In this document: piece by piece, positions 20,319-29,837 of the stretch
Layout: each line of letters opens with the position of its first letter
How positions within the stretch are numbered: position 1 is the first letter of the stretch
Assembly: GCA_029237695.1 (NCBI GenBank)
Contig: JAQRGA010000177.1
Coordinates: 1-64,000 of the forward strand
Direction: 5' to 3'
DNA length: 64,000 nt
Origin: Conchocele bisecta
Lineage: Eukaryota > Mollusca > Bivalvia > Lucinida > Thyasiridae
Notes under the pieces: generated by a model
What the model saw: only the letters and a program-made list of their open reading frames with translations
Told to the model about the DNA's origin: nothing
Database searches by the model: none
Made by a program: the position numbers and the translations under genes

Positions 20319-21537
20319 TCGAAAGACATGCCGTGCGGGGAGGAGACGATATGGACGTGTGACGACCCGGAAAGACAGTCGTATATATATTGTTTCGTGA
20401 GGAAGGTCAGGAGTGAAAAGTGGTTCGGATTTGCGGAGTTGGATATAGAGGTCCCGGAAACGTTGAGAGACAAGTTCTCGGAAATGTCACCGCTGTTTGT
20501 TAATCGAGAAATCGATGAGAACGAGGTTCCGCAGCACATGAAGGACTACCTGGCCGGTACCGGGAGGAAAAGGGTCGAAGGACAGAGAAAGCTCGTAGGG
20601 TCAATGTCCGCCAAGAAGATGATCATATACTCCCCACTGCTAAAGTGGTATCTGGAGCACGGTCTGATCATCAAGGCGGTGCATAGGGTGATAGACTACA
20701 CGCCCGGCAAACCGTTTCAATGGTTCGTGGAAGAGGTCACCGCTGCCAGACGGACGGGGGACGTAGACAAGAGCAAGGTGGTGTTGGCGGAGATATTCAA
20801 ACTGGTTGGCAACGCGTGTTGTGGCAAGCTGATAAAGGCACAAGAGAGACACCTGAACACCACATATACGAAGGATGAGAAGACTGTCGACCGGGCACTG
20901 AGGGTCGGCGTGGTTCGAAGACCTGGAGGAGATTGGGGAGGCTTACGAGATATCGAGCAGGAAGACTCGAGTGGTGATCAACAGACCGTTTCAGTGTGGC
21001 ATAGCGGTCTACCAGTTGGCCAAGCTCCGGATGCTGGAGTTCTACTACGACTTCTTGGACAAGTACGTAGATCGCGGAGATTTCGAACTTATACAGATGG
21101 ACACTGACAGTATGTACTTCATCGCGGTGTCTGAGAAGACGTTGGCGGAGGTGGTAAGAAAGAAGATGAAGAGAAAGTTCAATAAGGAGAAGACCGAGTG
21201 GTTGGCGTGGGACGCGTGGAGCAACAGAACTCCGGGATTGTTCAAGCTGGAATTCGAGGGAGATAGAGCCATCGCTCTGTGTAGCAAGTGTTACTACGTG
21301 AGTGGTGACGGAAAATCTAAGCACTCGGCCAAGGGGATGTCGAAGAGATCTAACGATCTGACTTGGGGAAGATACAAGAGTGCTCTCGAAGGGGGTAGGG
21401 ATATGGCGGAGAACAGGGGATTCCGAATGGTTAACGGGGTGATGAAGACGTACAGGCAGGAGAAGTTGGGGTTGTCGGCGTACTACGACAAGAGGAGAGT
21501 GATGGAAGACGGGTTGCACAAAGAGCCTATAGGATAG
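20319..21537 (+). pseudogene. polB: Polinton protein-primed-type DNA polymerase B, C-terminal portion (copy 1)
   Basis: Coding similarity starts abruptly after the minisatellite at the phrase DMPCGEE, which in copy 2 (36102-40044) lies mid-protein, just after motif A. Present here: the thumb/palm phrase LVGSMSAKK, motif B region KLVGNACCGK, and motif C QMDTDSMYF with DTDS at 21100-21111. A one-base insertion near 20905 (GAGGG) shifts the frame; the second part runs from about 20910 to TAG 21535. The exonuclease and N-terminal domains are lost. PolB replicates the element. The integrase ends 43 bp away on the opposite strand, a convergent layout also kept in copy 2. GC content is clearly higher than in the copy 2 polB. 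Confidence 0.9.
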
Positions 21538-21579
21538 GTAAAAAAAATAACTCTGAAAAATGATAGAATACTAAAGACT

Positions 21580-22590
21580 CTAACGATCTGGGGGGAGCTG
21601 GGTGTCAGAAGGTACCATAAGAAGTTCTTCGCCAACAAAACCGCGAGATGGACCATCAGCCAAATAATAGAGCACGGGCTCATCGGGTTTGGTAATAGAG
21701 CGATCCAGATGATATACATTCAGAGACCACACGGGATCAGTCGCGCGGCGGCTGCCACCTTCGAGCTCTCCCGGTTGATAGAGGTACCGGACGTCAATAT
21801 CTGATGGAAGCCGTTGCTCCTCTAAACCAACGGGTCGCCCGCGCGAGACGGCAGAGGGCTTGCTCGTCACCCTATTAAACTTGATAGCATCTACAGGCTT
21901 CTTACCTATCAATCTGGTCACCTCTCCGTTCAGTGCGGAGACCACGGCGGGCAGTCTGGCCACCCACTCGGTCGATCGCGAATGAGGGTCTACAAGTTCT
22001 TTGGCATATTGGTGTCCGAACAGTCTCTCAGCCAGGGTTCGATTGAAGCGGTCCACGATCCCCTGGTCCCTGTGGATGTTGACGCGGCCGCGTCTGATAG
22101 AAACTTTATGCTTAGACAATAGATGAGAGAACTCGCCCATGAACTCGCGGCCGGGATCGACCTGGAGAAGATTCGGCCATTTGAGAGGACTCCTCTTATA
22201 TATTCGGGAAAGAGCCTCGGCCACCTCCTTAGACTCTTTAGTGGCCAACGGCTCAGCCCCCTTATAACGACTAGCTACGTCAACGATTGTCAGTGCGTAC
22301 TTGTACGTTTTGCGACCGACGCGATCGTGAGGGAGAAACAGGAGATCCGCTTGGTGAACTTGGTTCGGCACCGGCACGTCGAATTTCGGGCGCGGCATAT
22401 TGTGAGGCGCGTGTAAATAGATCTGCCAGATGGCCTGCTTCTTGAGCCATTCCTTGACAGCGTTTTCTGAAACCTTGGTCGCCGCCGCGAGGTTCTTGAT
22501 GGCCGCGAGTCCCTTCCAGTAGCCGCGTGGGCTATAGTATGTATTCGACAGCTTGCGCGTTAGTTTGGTATCAAGTTTGCGCGTGTTCAT
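21580..22590 (-). CDS. Polinton retroviral-type DDE integrase (copy 1)
   Basis: 336 codons, intact. The rve catalytic core is recognisable: first Asp in HQADLLFL (residue 82), second Asp in QVDPGREF (145), then the third position in QGIVDRFNRTL (residue 180), which is Asp here instead of the usual Glu. Copy 2 has Glu at this place. An N-terminal helix-turn-helix-like part (residues 1-60) and a C-terminal domain with YLYQPGELEGG and a terminal PPDR follow. The enzyme would insert element DNA into the host genome, making a 6-bp duplication in known Polintons. The ATG overlaps the TGA of the upstream small gene (ATGA). The Glu-to-Asp change may lower activity although the frame is open. Confidence 0.95.
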   Translation of the reverse strand: MNTRKLDTKLTRKLSNTYYSPRGYWKGLAAIKNLAAATKVSENAVKEWLKKQAIWQIYLHAPHNMPRPKFDVPVPNQVHQADLLFLPHDRVGRKTYKYALTIVDVASRYKGAEPLATKESKEVAEALSRIYKRSPLKWPNLLQVDPGREFMGEFSHLLSKHKVSIRRGRVNIHRDQGIVDRFNRTLAERLFGHQYAKELVDPHSRSTEWVARLPAVVSALNGEVTRLIGKKPVDAIKFNRVTSKPSAVSRGRPVGLEEQRLPSDIDVRYLYQPGELEGGSRRATDPVWSLNVYHLDRSITKPDEPVLYYLADGPSRGFVGEELLMVPSDTQLPPDR

Positions 22591-22919
22591 CGTATGCGAA
22601 GTATTCTAATATATCGGACAATCTCCAACATGCCCTCGCCAGTTTCTTCCGGTAACTGCGTCGTTAATAATAAACCTTTGTTGGAAGTTTCGCTGCAGCC
22701 CCAATCGCGTTTGGGTTGGAACAGGAGAGGGGAATCTAATTCAACATTGGAGGAATCTAACATCCGCTTTGCGAAAAGGGTGGCCTCTTTTTCGTCCTCG
22801 CGTCACGTCTCGAGAGAATCTCAGGCCAGACGAATCATACTCTTTGCACCAGGTAAACGATGTTTTTGGGCAGTGTAGCCTACATCGATCATAGCGTCAT
22901 AAAGTTCGTCAACTAACAT
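22587..22919 (-). pseudogene. Small conserved Polinton gene upstream of integrase (copy 1, two in-frame stops)
   Basis: From ATG 22919 the frame starts MLVDELYDAMIDVGYTAQKH and matches the 55-codon gene at 34783-34950. Two codons that are CAA and TGG in copy 2 are both TGA here (after MIRLA and after DSLET), so this copy is interrupted. Beyond the point where copy 2 stops, this frame stays open until TGA overlapping the integrase ATG, suggesting a longer original protein of about 110 residues. I recognise the block as one recurring in Polinton-like elements of marine invertebrates; its function is unknown. A TATATATATA tract lies just upstream. Confidence 0.65.
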
Positions 22920-22966
22920 CGTTCTATATATATATATTATATAAAAAAAAATAATTAATTAATTAA
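22920..22966 (-). promoter_or_regulatory. TATA-rich intergenic tract
   Basis: GTTCTATATATATATATTAT followed by A-rich and (TTAA)n sequence separates two minus-strand genes. The corresponding gap in copy 2 (34725-34782) also has TTTATAAATATATATATATAGA directly before the ATG, so a TATA-type promoter position is conserved. Confidence 0.5.
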
Positions 22967-23387
22967 TTATTTTATATAGTAGCCGACGAGCCCAACCACA
23001 CCCATTCCCACGACGATGAACGCGATCTCGCGGTCCTTTTGGGCCTCTGATGGTACATAGAAATCTGAAAGTTGGGGCTCGGGATCCATTGGATCGAGAC
23101 TTTTGTGCGGATATGCCAGCGCGTACTCGCGGTTGGCTTCTTCAAAGTTCTGAAATGTTTGCGCGGAGTGATTTTCGCGGCGAAGCTCTTCGTTGACCCA
23201 GTCCAGATGGGCGGTTCGTTTTTCCGACCACGCTTCCTTTGCGCTATTGTTGTTCTACAGCTAAATCGTGACGCTTACGCTCCTCATCCACGTTCGAGCT
23301 TTTCATTTTAGAGAATATAAAGTTGCTACCGCTGAACGCCAATGCGTTTACAAGCGCACCACCTACTATTACTGCGATTGAAGCCAT
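22967..23387 (-). pseudogene. Conserved Polinton protein with C-terminal membrane segment (copy 1, frameshifted)
   Basis: ATG 23387 gives MASIAVIVGGALVNALAFSG, matching the intact 143-codon gene at 34293-34724. A one-base net loss near 23255 (GAACAACAATAGC here against GAACAACTCCAGAGC in copy 2) breaks the frame after about 43 codons; the rest then matches copy 2 to the end. The layout is a hydrophobic N-terminus, a charged helical middle, the phrase PQLSDFYVPSEAQK and a C-terminal membrane helix. This architecture recurs in Polinton-like elements of corals and molluscs. A virion-assembly or membrane role is possible but unproven. The start follows the upstream stop without a gap. Confidence 0.75.
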
Positions 23388-23621
23388 TTATTTCCATATA
23401 TTAATTGGTAGAATTCCAGCTTTAACTAGATAATCTCGGGTCCAAACTGCGGCCGCTATATCTAAGGTCGCGAGTCCTTCGTCTCTCACAGTAAAGTCCA
23501 ATTTGGGAGCGGTTCCTCCTAGGGCCATCTTTGATAATCGAGCATACCCGATATTGAAACCCGATATCACCACGGCGTGATAAAGCGCATTCACTAACAT
23601 TTTACCATCTTGTTCAGCCAT
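23388..23621 (-). CDS. Small conserved Polinton protein (77 aa)
   Basis: An intact frame from ATG 23621, starting MAEQDGKMLVNALYHA and ending GILPINIWK. It has a weakly hydrophobic first half and the conserved phrase APKLDFTVRDEG. A truncated copy of its last 27 codons opens copy 2 at 34204. The family is found beside the MAS-type gene in related elements; function unknown. It starts 8 bases after the stop of the upstream gene, and its stop abuts the next ATG (TAAATGG), so the three minus-strand genes are packed like one transcription unit. Confidence 0.8.
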   Translation of the reverse strand: MAEQDGKMLVNALYHAVVISGFNIGYARLSKMALGGTAPKLDFTVRDEGLATLDIAAAVWTRDYLVKAGILPINIWK

Positions 23622-23629
23622 TGTTATAA

Positions 23630-24757
23630 TTATTGCATATAAAAGGGGTCGCGATCAATGTTTAAATGGGGCGCATCCAAATTCAACATTGTTGATGATT
23701 GGTGTTTCGTAACTTTCTTCTGAACACTGGCTGGTTGTTTTTTCGGGTATTTCCACACGCACAGGGCACCAACAACTGCCAGACTACCACCAACAAACCA
23801 ACTCCAATTCGTGAATTGGGGTTCAGTCAAACTCCAACGGGAGTTGGTATTGGGTGACAAATTCAAAGAATTTGGGTGTGTTTCTAATTCGTCAATTTGG
23901 GGTGTTGTTGCACTCAACCCAATCGGGATTGAAGTTGAACCCGATTGCTCTGTCTTCAGATGTCTCCGTCCCCGATTGCAACGACTGTTTAGCCTCTCGA
24001 AGCTCGGCTAGTATTTTATCTTGTTTAACTTTTCGGGTGGCAGCCGCCGCCCGCCCAGCTGCCTGTCTTTTGGGATTTTTTATATGCGGTATGTCATCCA
24101 GTGGCGGAGTAACACTCTGGTTCGATTGTGTTGGAGCAATCTGGTTCAACTCCGTCACTCTCGTGGGTGTGTCTTGTGTCATCATTTTCAGGGCTTATAG
24201 TTCGTGGGCATATATGTCCAAATTGACAGTGTTTACCCGTGGTCAACGCGGTTGTCAGTGGAGCTAAGTACATTCCAAACTTGTGATAAATTGAGCAGCA
24301 TGCCGTTCTAAGAGTGTGTCCTATAAAAGGGTCAGTCTCTAGATCGTGAATCAACCCTTCGGTGTTTGGTATAGGGAGAAGTCTACTAACGGCGGTAGCG
24401 TACAAATGAATAGCCGCCGATCCAAGAGTTTTTGTCATCTCTGCTCCCAATTTGGATTCGTATCGCGCATACATTTTATCAATCTCCGCATCTGACATCT
24501 TATCCACCTGACAAACTGAGAGACGCCTACCTAGATAATGCTCCGATTGTCACCCAGCAACCAGCGCAGCTAGACGCTAGCGTCGCGCCGCATTTTCATT
24601 CGGAGTCGTTGCACTCAACCCAATACCAACTCCCGTTGGAGTTGGAGTTGATCCCGATTGCTCTGTCGGAGTTGATGTTTCATTATCTTTCAGAATGTTG
24701 GCAGTCGGAGTTGAGGTTTCTTCCATTAGCTGATCGAGAAGTTCGTCGCAGTTCATT
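23630..24757 (-). pseudogene. Conserved Polinton protein ending in DPFYMQ (broken by indels and a stop)
   Basis: The pieces form one gene: ATG 24757 (MNCDELLDQLMEE), a TP-rich linker, a helical domain (DAEIDKMYARYESKLGAEMT, then LETDPFIGHTL and TTGKHCQFGH), a basic segment (KNPKRQAAGRAAAATRKVK), a membrane helix near the end (WFVGGSLAVVGALCVW) and the terminal DPFYMQ. At least three frame changes (about 24545-24580, 24190, 23900) and one or more in-frame stops separate them. The basic plus membrane layout recurs in related elements and could link DNA and envelope or capsid; this is inference. Several palindromic insertions (CCAATTCGTGAATTGG, CCAACTCCCGTTGG) lie in its linkers and coincide with two of the breaks. 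Confidence 0.65.
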
Positions 24758-24900
24758 TTTTTCAAAATTAGTAATTTAACTATTCTAACAAGTCTCATCA
24801 CTTTAACATATTGCCAAGCGCACCACCCGATACTTATGATCACCATTATGCTCGCAACAAAGCTCGCAGCGGAGCACCAAATTGTTAACATTGTTAACCA
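24758..24900 (-). other. Possible small hydrophobic ORF or N-terminal extension
   Basis: An ATG at about 24891 opens a frame in phase with the next gene, coding a strongly hydrophobic segment (SFVASIMVIISIGW) followed by basic residues and then MNCDELL. It may be a membrane anchor of the downstream protein or chance. Confidence 0.3.
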
Positions 24901-25053
24901 TTGTTCAGCATTTTTTCAACATTTGTTAAACATTTGTTAAGCATTTGTTCAGCATTGTTCAGCATTGTTCAGTAATTACTAATTTTTTTTAATTAATTGT
25001 TAAGCATTTACTCGGTATTACTAACGAGCGTTAAGTAATTGCTAATTATAAAA
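24901..25053. repeat. Short tandem motif block between genes
   Basis: CATTTGTTAA and TTGTTCAGCA phrases repeat about ten times over 24892-24975, followed by AATTAATTG and a TAATTGCTAAT tail. It fills the gap downstream of the ATPase stop. Confidence 0.6.
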
Positions 25054-25761
25054 TTAATTGATAACTTTATAAGCAGTTGGTTGATCAATCTTTAGCAGAA
25101 GCTTGGCGTGCTTAGTTTCCGAAAGCATCTGTCGAACCTCCAGGCGCTCCTCGCGCGTTGGGATAACGTCATTCTCTCGAAGACAGTCATCGAATGAGTC
25201 TCGGTCCTTGCAGTGAAAGAGGGCGACCCATTTCGTTTGCTCGCGCAGATCCTTGAGGACGGCGTTGTACTTTTGAGTGGATATCCATACGCTTTGCCTA
25301 GCATGGCGGCCAGAAAAAGCGAGCTCGGAGAGCATGTCCTTCTTTTTGGTCATCGCCGCCTTGGCCGAGCAATCGTCAATCACATATAGGGTGGGCTCAC
25401 CCTGGAATCTTTGGTATAAACCACGCAACCAATCGTGAAGCCTATCACCCGGGTCAATAACGTATACCTCAGGGTCGGTCCATATCCACGGGCGCCGCTG
25501 ATAAGTATCGTTGTGCCGCACAGTGGGACACAGGATCACAATGTGACGAAAGGCATCGCGGTAGGACTCCTCGAGCAAGTCGAGGATGAAAACCGTTTTT
25601 CCGCATCCTGTCTGCCCACATATTATGGCAGAGTGAGCATCTCCAATCGTGAATTGGTATTGATTGCTAGATTTCTTAATTTTTTCTTTAGAATTATGTA
25701 TTAATAAATCGTTAGATGATTTTTTTATTAAATCAGTAGATCGCTGATACGTATCGACCAT
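25054..25761 (-). CDS. A32-like (FtsK/HerA superfamily) genome-packaging ATPase
   Basis: 235 codons, intact, from ATG 25761. Walker A GQTGCGKT at residues 49-56 and Walker B LYVIDD at 125-130 are clear, with ISTQKYN near 185 as the sensor-type region. Length and layout fit the packaging ATPase of Polintons and adintoviruses. It would pump the element's DNA into capsids. A TATA-like TTATATATAAT on the minus strand lies about 30 bases before the ATG. The first 35 residues contain a duplicated KKSSN phrase. Confidence 0.9.
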   Translation of the reverse strand: MVDTYQRSTDLIKKSSNDLLIHNSKEKIKKSSNQYQFTIGDAHSAIICGQTGCGKTVFILDLLEESYRDAFRHIVILCPTVRHNDTYQRRPWIWTDPEVYVIDPGDRLHDWLRGLYQRFQGEPTLYVIDDCSAKAAMTKKKDMLSELAFSGRHARQSVWISTQKYNAVLKDLREQTKWVALFHCKDRDSFDDCLRENDVIPTREERLEVRQMLSETKHAKLLLKIDQPTAYKVIN

Positions 25762-25784
25762 CTTCGATGTTGAGTTGTGCGTCT

Positions 25785-25800
25785 GTAATTATATATAAGT
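25785..25800 (-). promoter_or_regulatory. TATA-like element upstream of the ATPase
   Basis: Minus-strand ACTTATATATAATTAC, about 28-38 bases before ATG 25761, in an 80-bp gap between the ATPase and MCP genes. Confidence 0.5.
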
Positions 25801-25840
25801 ACACGTTCAATGGCCTGGCTCCGTCCGCCTCTTTGGTTAT

Positions 25841-27028
25841 CTAGTTCGTCACACCCTCACTAGCGTTCTCAACTTGGCGTCCGCTACCGTGTATTTGGTC
25901 ATCGTCGCTGGCTCGCATGTCTAGCCATAACGCGTATTTGGTATTCAGGAACTCTGCGAGGGAGACGGCCGAGAGCTGCAGGTCTTTGGCAACTGCTGCA
26001 ACCTCCGGAGAGCGCTTAGAGCCGGCAGCAAACTGCTTTCTTACTTCATCCCACTGCTGGTGCGCGCGAAGACCCGCGCTGTAGAGTTGATTGGGGACTC
26101 CCTCGATCGTCACCTCTACCTTCGTGATTTTGGGGTTATAGAATTTGTCGGTTTTTCTAGCACCTAACGCGAACCGAGCATCCTCGAACAACATCAGTAT
26201 ACCTGTCATCGAGCGGGCGGGTACGTTGACATTAATATTCCACAATGTGTCGCTTTTGTCTTTCGGCATCTTGCGATGGCGAAGAACTCGGTCGTAAAGT
26301 ATGGCAACGCGCCCGGCGTACTGGGTTTTGATCAATCGCGCGAGTTCGGGCATCTTGACCATGTCGTACTCCAGGGAAACATTATCGATCGTATACGTCG
26401 ATAACTGGTCCGTGGCTATGAGAACTCGGCCGTAGTCGTTGAACGTTAGTTCGTATTCGAGGCGGTCAGCCAAAGCACTCTGATAGTAGGGCATGTGACT
26501 CTCTAGCAACTCAAAGTCGAGCGGGATGTAGAAGCGGTTGCCGTAAGCGCCCGCGACCGCGTTGTCACTCGCGTTGTTATCTGCCTTGTTAGCAGCCCCG
26601 ATTCTAAGTTTGGTTACATTCTTATTTTTGCTGGTGTCAATACCCTGATAGACAGCGTTTTCACGCTCTTGTGCCGTCTTCCACAGGTCCTGATAGCAAT
26701 GGTAGACGTCGCTGTCATCGATCGACATCACCTCATTACCAGAAATCTTTATCATGGTCTTCTTTATTAAGGCGCGACCCAGGTTCTGAACGACGGTTCG
26801 GTCCGCGTCCGTCGACGTTAGTGAAATAGTGAAAGCGAGGCGAACAGTACCCGGAACAATGACGTCGTGAGTTCCGAGGTTGGGGAAGCGGACTAAGAGC
26901 TGCTGATTCTGGTCGATCGTCGATGGGTTGTTCGTAATAACGACACTCTGTCTCACGCATTTTGCCCCGAGGGGCTCACACAGTCTGCGGTATGGATTGA
27001 GTTTGCGACCGTATTGACTCGAAGACAT
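25841..27028 (-). CDS. Polinton double-jelly-roll major capsid protein (hexon-like)
   Basis: 395 codons, intact. ATG 27028 (MSSSQYGRK) is preferred because the frame upstream has no other ATG. Family hallmarks: NPSTIDQNQQLLVRFP near 34-49, RSMTGILMLFEDA near 273-285, KVEVTIEGVPNQLYS near 303-317, and the C-terminal DMRASDDDQIHGSG near 371-384. The length matches hexon-type MCPs of adintovirus-like Polintons. It would form the pseudo-hexagonal capsomers of a virion. It is divergent from the membrane-protein gene at 27117, with an AT-rich 88-bp gap carrying CATAATTAATTTTxT twice in the same orientation. Confidence 0.9.
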   Translation of the reverse strand: MSSSQYGRKLNPYRRLCEPLGAKCVRQSVVITNNPSTIDQNQQLLVRFPNLGTHDVIVPGTVRLAFTISLTSTDADRTVVQNLGRALIKKTMIKISGNEVMSIDDSDVYHCYQDLWKTAQERENAVYQGIDTSKNKNVTKLRIGAANKADNNASDNAVAGAYGNRFYIPLDFELLESHMPYYQSALADRLEYELTFNDYGRVLIATDQLSTYTIDNVSLEYDMVKMPELARLIKTQYAGRVAILYDRVLRHRKMPKDKSDTLWNINVNVPARSMTGILMLFEDARFALGARKTDKFYNPKITKVEVTIEGVPNQLYSAGLRAHQQWDEVRKQFAAGSKRSPEVAAVAKDLQLSAVSLAEFLNTKYALWLDMRASDDDQIHGSGRQVENASEGVTN

Positions 27029-27116
27029 AATTAATTTTTTCAAAATTATTGAAACTATTAAACCCGTATGGTTTTGTCTTTAATACATAATTAATTTTGT
27101 AAACACATTATTAAAG
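27029..27116. promoter_or_regulatory. Divergent promoter region between MCP and membrane-protein genes
   Basis: 88 bp separate two start codons on opposite strands. The phrase ATAATTAATTTT occurs at both sides (27028 and 27087), and the region is otherwise AT-rich with TTTAATACA. The shared sequence suggests related control of both genes. Confidence 0.45.
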
Positions 27117-28417
27117 ATGGCTGATTACGATGCTGACATGGATGAAATCGGCAGAGACGATTACGTCGAAGATTATGATGATGATGATAACTTCGAGGAT
27201 TCTATCACAACCTTTGACAAAACACCCCCTCCAATCCAATCGCGATTGGAGGAAATAGGTGGCGCTACCAGCAGCGTTGGTCAAAGTCAGGAATTACTTG
27301 AGGGAGCTGTAAACGACTACAACAGTTTGATAGAAAAAGGTCTGGTCCCGTCTGTCGGTCGCGACTACTCCAAATTCGAATTGGATCTGAACGGTAGATT
27401 GCGACTAAAAGCATCAGATAACCCGATCGTCAACATGAAGACCGGAAAACCCCTATCGCTAAACACCATTGCAGGAAACCGGGGCGGTGGCGAAATCATA
27501 AAGAACGAACTAGGCTTCACGGATTGGAAGAGGGGTAAAACAATTGTGCCGGCCCGCGCTGTAGAGGCCCTACAGTCTACCGACGAAACTATAGCGAAGA
27601 CGGCCACCGCGATAGAAACGGTCGAGCTCAGCGAGGTCCCTCAAATAGCCACCGACGTTATTAACACGATGGAGACCACGTTCAGCGTCCAATCGCAATT
27701 GGGGGAAATACTCAACGATGACCCACCGTTACCTCTTCGCGAACTCCGTGGACTCGATAAGGCTCTACAAACGGTCCGGGGCGAACTGGTCCTTAACCTC
27801 TCCAAACTCACGGCGCTGGATGAACATATCGCGCTAGAAGAAAGAAAACTGGAGGAAGCCGGTGACGATAGAGAATCTACCGAGCGGATCGCCGAACGAC
27901 TGCGGTCTTTGCGGGACGAAAGAGAAGCTCGCTTGGAGGCCGCCTCGGATAACCGTGAGGCTCTCCGCACACAAATAGTCGGATCCGCGAATCAATCTCG
28001 AGGGTCCTGCACGAGGAGACGACACTCGGTGAGCGTCTTCGCACTCTGTTCAGAGAGCAGGGCGTCACGATAGCAAGCATCCTCGTTGCTATCGGCATGA
28101 CTATATCGACCATAGTTCTAGCTTTCACTGGTGGGGCGGCGCCACCACCCGCGCCAGCACCAGCACCCGCTCCATCCGGTGGAGCTAAGGAATGGGTGAA
28201 AAAACAACTAAAAGCCCTCGCCAATCTTCTAGCTAAATTAGCTGGAAAGGCGGCTGCCGCACTACCTGGACTGATCGGAAGTATCGTTTCTTACTTGCTA
28301 TCTATATTATCAAAAACGGCCGGATGGCTAGCCAAAAATACCTGGGCTTTAATCGTGGCAATCGCCGGTCTCCTACTATTCTTCGCCAGAGAGTTCCTAC
28401 AACCAAAGCGTAAATAA
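27117..28417 (+). pseudogene. Conserved Polinton membrane protein, acidic N-terminus, one frameshift
   Basis: ATG 27117 opens 318 codons; the family sequence continues in another frame from about 27975 to TAA 28417 (phrases RVLHEETTLGERLRTLFREQ and ALANLLAKLAGKAAAALPG). The frame change (phase 0 to phase 2) lies near 27960-27985, without a clear slippery heptamer. Layout: an acidic head (about 30 residues rich in D), a conserved middle with RGGGEIIKN, a long helical region, a hydrophobic segment (ILVAIGMTISTIVLAF), a proline-alanine linker, an amphipathic helix and a final membrane helix. I know this family as a recurrent unannotated Polinton/coral protein; function unknown. Two perfect or near palindromes (27236-27249, 27689-27702) sit in the coding sequence. 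Confidence 0.7.
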
Positions 28418-29823
28418 TCCGATCCCCACGAGGGCGACAACGAGCCCTAATTTCTCCTCCTCGTGAGTTGTGCTTCCAATTTCACCCAATTTGCGATTGA
28501 TTGGTGTTTCTCCAATCGCGATTGGTCTGTTGATGGAACTCGATGGTGCATCCAATTTACGAATTGGGGGTACTGGGTTCGATTGTGTATCCAATTTACG
28601 AATTGTGGGAGGTGTATCCATTTTGTGTTTTATGAAATCGGTTCCACTGTTGAACCCGATCATATTGGGGGTGCGCTTGATGATATCCGTGTTCACGTTA
28701 CCGTTGTGGCCGATTTTTTGATTGGCGGTGGCGATTACGATCTGATTATTGTAACCGTCAACCGGGTCGTCTCGTAGTATCATATTGCTCGGTGCCATAT
28801 AAAGACCTATTCCAAATACATAGTCTACTGGAGTGCTGGCATTCTTCAAAACGTCTTGATAATTCTGGATCGCCTTCTCCGGGTCCACCCTAGCTGAGAT
28901 GGCGTCCTCTACAAGTGCCAAGAATTGTTTTTGTGCATCAAACGCTGTTCCCGTGCCCAGTATAGAACTGCGAGTTTGCTTCTGTGCGCCGAGGATGGCC
29001 CAGACGTACGTGCGAATGGAGTCGTTGACGCGAGTAACCCCGGCCTGCGTGAAACCTAGACCCGTGTCTAACATAATGTACCCCACGGCGTTCTGAACCT
29101 CAGCAGCCTGCTGTATGTAATCGACGTGAGCCCGTTCGGAGGTAACATTTTACAAGTAAAACACGCCACAGTGCCGACCTCCAGACACTTCCGGCCCGAA
29201 AGTCATAGTCGCGGGGTCAAAATTCCCGGCGTTCCGACTGACGATGTGGTCACCGGAGTGATCGTGTCTAAAATCAGTCTGTGTCCAATTCCCGGACTGG
29301 CCCCGAATGAGAACGTCCCCGAGGCCGGTGCTGGTAGGAAATGCTTTCTGTCTCCAGTCCGCGTCTTTTGAAACGTTAAATTCGTTACACAGTCTTTCAA
29401 AGCGCCATACGGTCGTATGCGTTGGAAATTGGATCTTGAGGTAGTGAAATACCTAGTTCTTTGAGAATCCTCCTAATAGTATAATACACGTGAAAGTTGT
29501 AGACACTTCGGAGCATGACATTCTTGGATGTCAGATGGTCTTTATGAAACTCCACACCCGGCTGTTGCGCACCATACAGCGAAATTTATTTGGTTCTGCC
29601 AAAACTGCATCGGTGTTGCTTTCCACCCGTTTACCGCCTCCATCGTAGTAATCTTGGGCAGCCTATATTGTTCAAAGATGTTAGGAAAGTTGGTGGCAAA
29701 GCCACTGTCCGGTCTAACCGTTACGGTTGGGTGTACAAGGCGGTTAACAACGTCTTTTTGCGTGTATTTACCTCCGACCGCGTACTTTACATTAGAGTTA
29801 AAGCTAAATGCTTTGGTATCCAT
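28397..29823 (-). pseudogene. Conserved Polinton virion-type protein (two frame breaks and a stop)
   Basis: ATG 29823 begins MDTKAFSFNSNVKYAVGGKY, then VVNRLVHPTVTV and WQNQINFAVWCAT. The frame breaks near 29560 and near 29405, and a TAA at about 29151 interrupts it. The C-terminal 229 codons (to 28397) are open, with RVNDSIRTYVWAILG, RSSILGTGTAFDAQKQFLA and GIGLYMAPSNM, a repeat-rich tail with IRKLD three times, and a terminal hydrophobic helix. Expected length is about 470 residues. The family travels with MCP and ATPase in invertebrate Polintons; a minor capsid or scaffold role is likely but inferred. Four CCAAT/ATTGG palindromes (28486-28606) lie within the tail. It overlaps the preceding + strand gene's end by 21 bp. 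Confidence 0.65.
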
Positions 29824-29837
29824 TGAAAGATATTATT
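29824..29837. promoter_or_regulatory. 14-bp gap between divergent start codons
   Basis: GAAAGATATTATT is all that separates the minus-strand ATG (29821-29823) and the plus-strand ATG (29838-29840). Any core promoter for either gene must overlap the coding start of the other. Confidence 0.4.

Noticed and set aside
19923..21107. A 394-codon ORF joining minisatellite peptide to DNA polymerase
   Set aside because: Only the part from 20319 on has polymerase homology; the upstream part is repeat and supplies a chance ATG.
20797..21519. 240-codon minus-strand ORF opposite polB
   Set aside because: Shadow of a GC-rich coding region; no recognisable motif, while the plus strand has DTDS and other polymerase motifs.
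22123..22416. 97-codon plus-strand ORF in the integrase
   Set aside because: Antisense to the catalytic core of the integrase; no independent support.
27960..27990. Programmed ribosomal frameshift in the membrane-protein gene
   Set aside because: No X-XXY-YYZ heptamer or obvious downstream structure at the overlap, and many other genes of the element have simple indels.
27365..28224. Minus-strand Ser/Arg-rich ORFs opposite the membrane-protein gene
   Set aside because: Low-complexity antisense frames; the plus strand carries the conserved family sequence.
29203..29400. A separate 65-codon minus-strand gene
   Set aside because: The conserved family sequence over these bases is in another frame; this ORF arises from the frame break near 29405.
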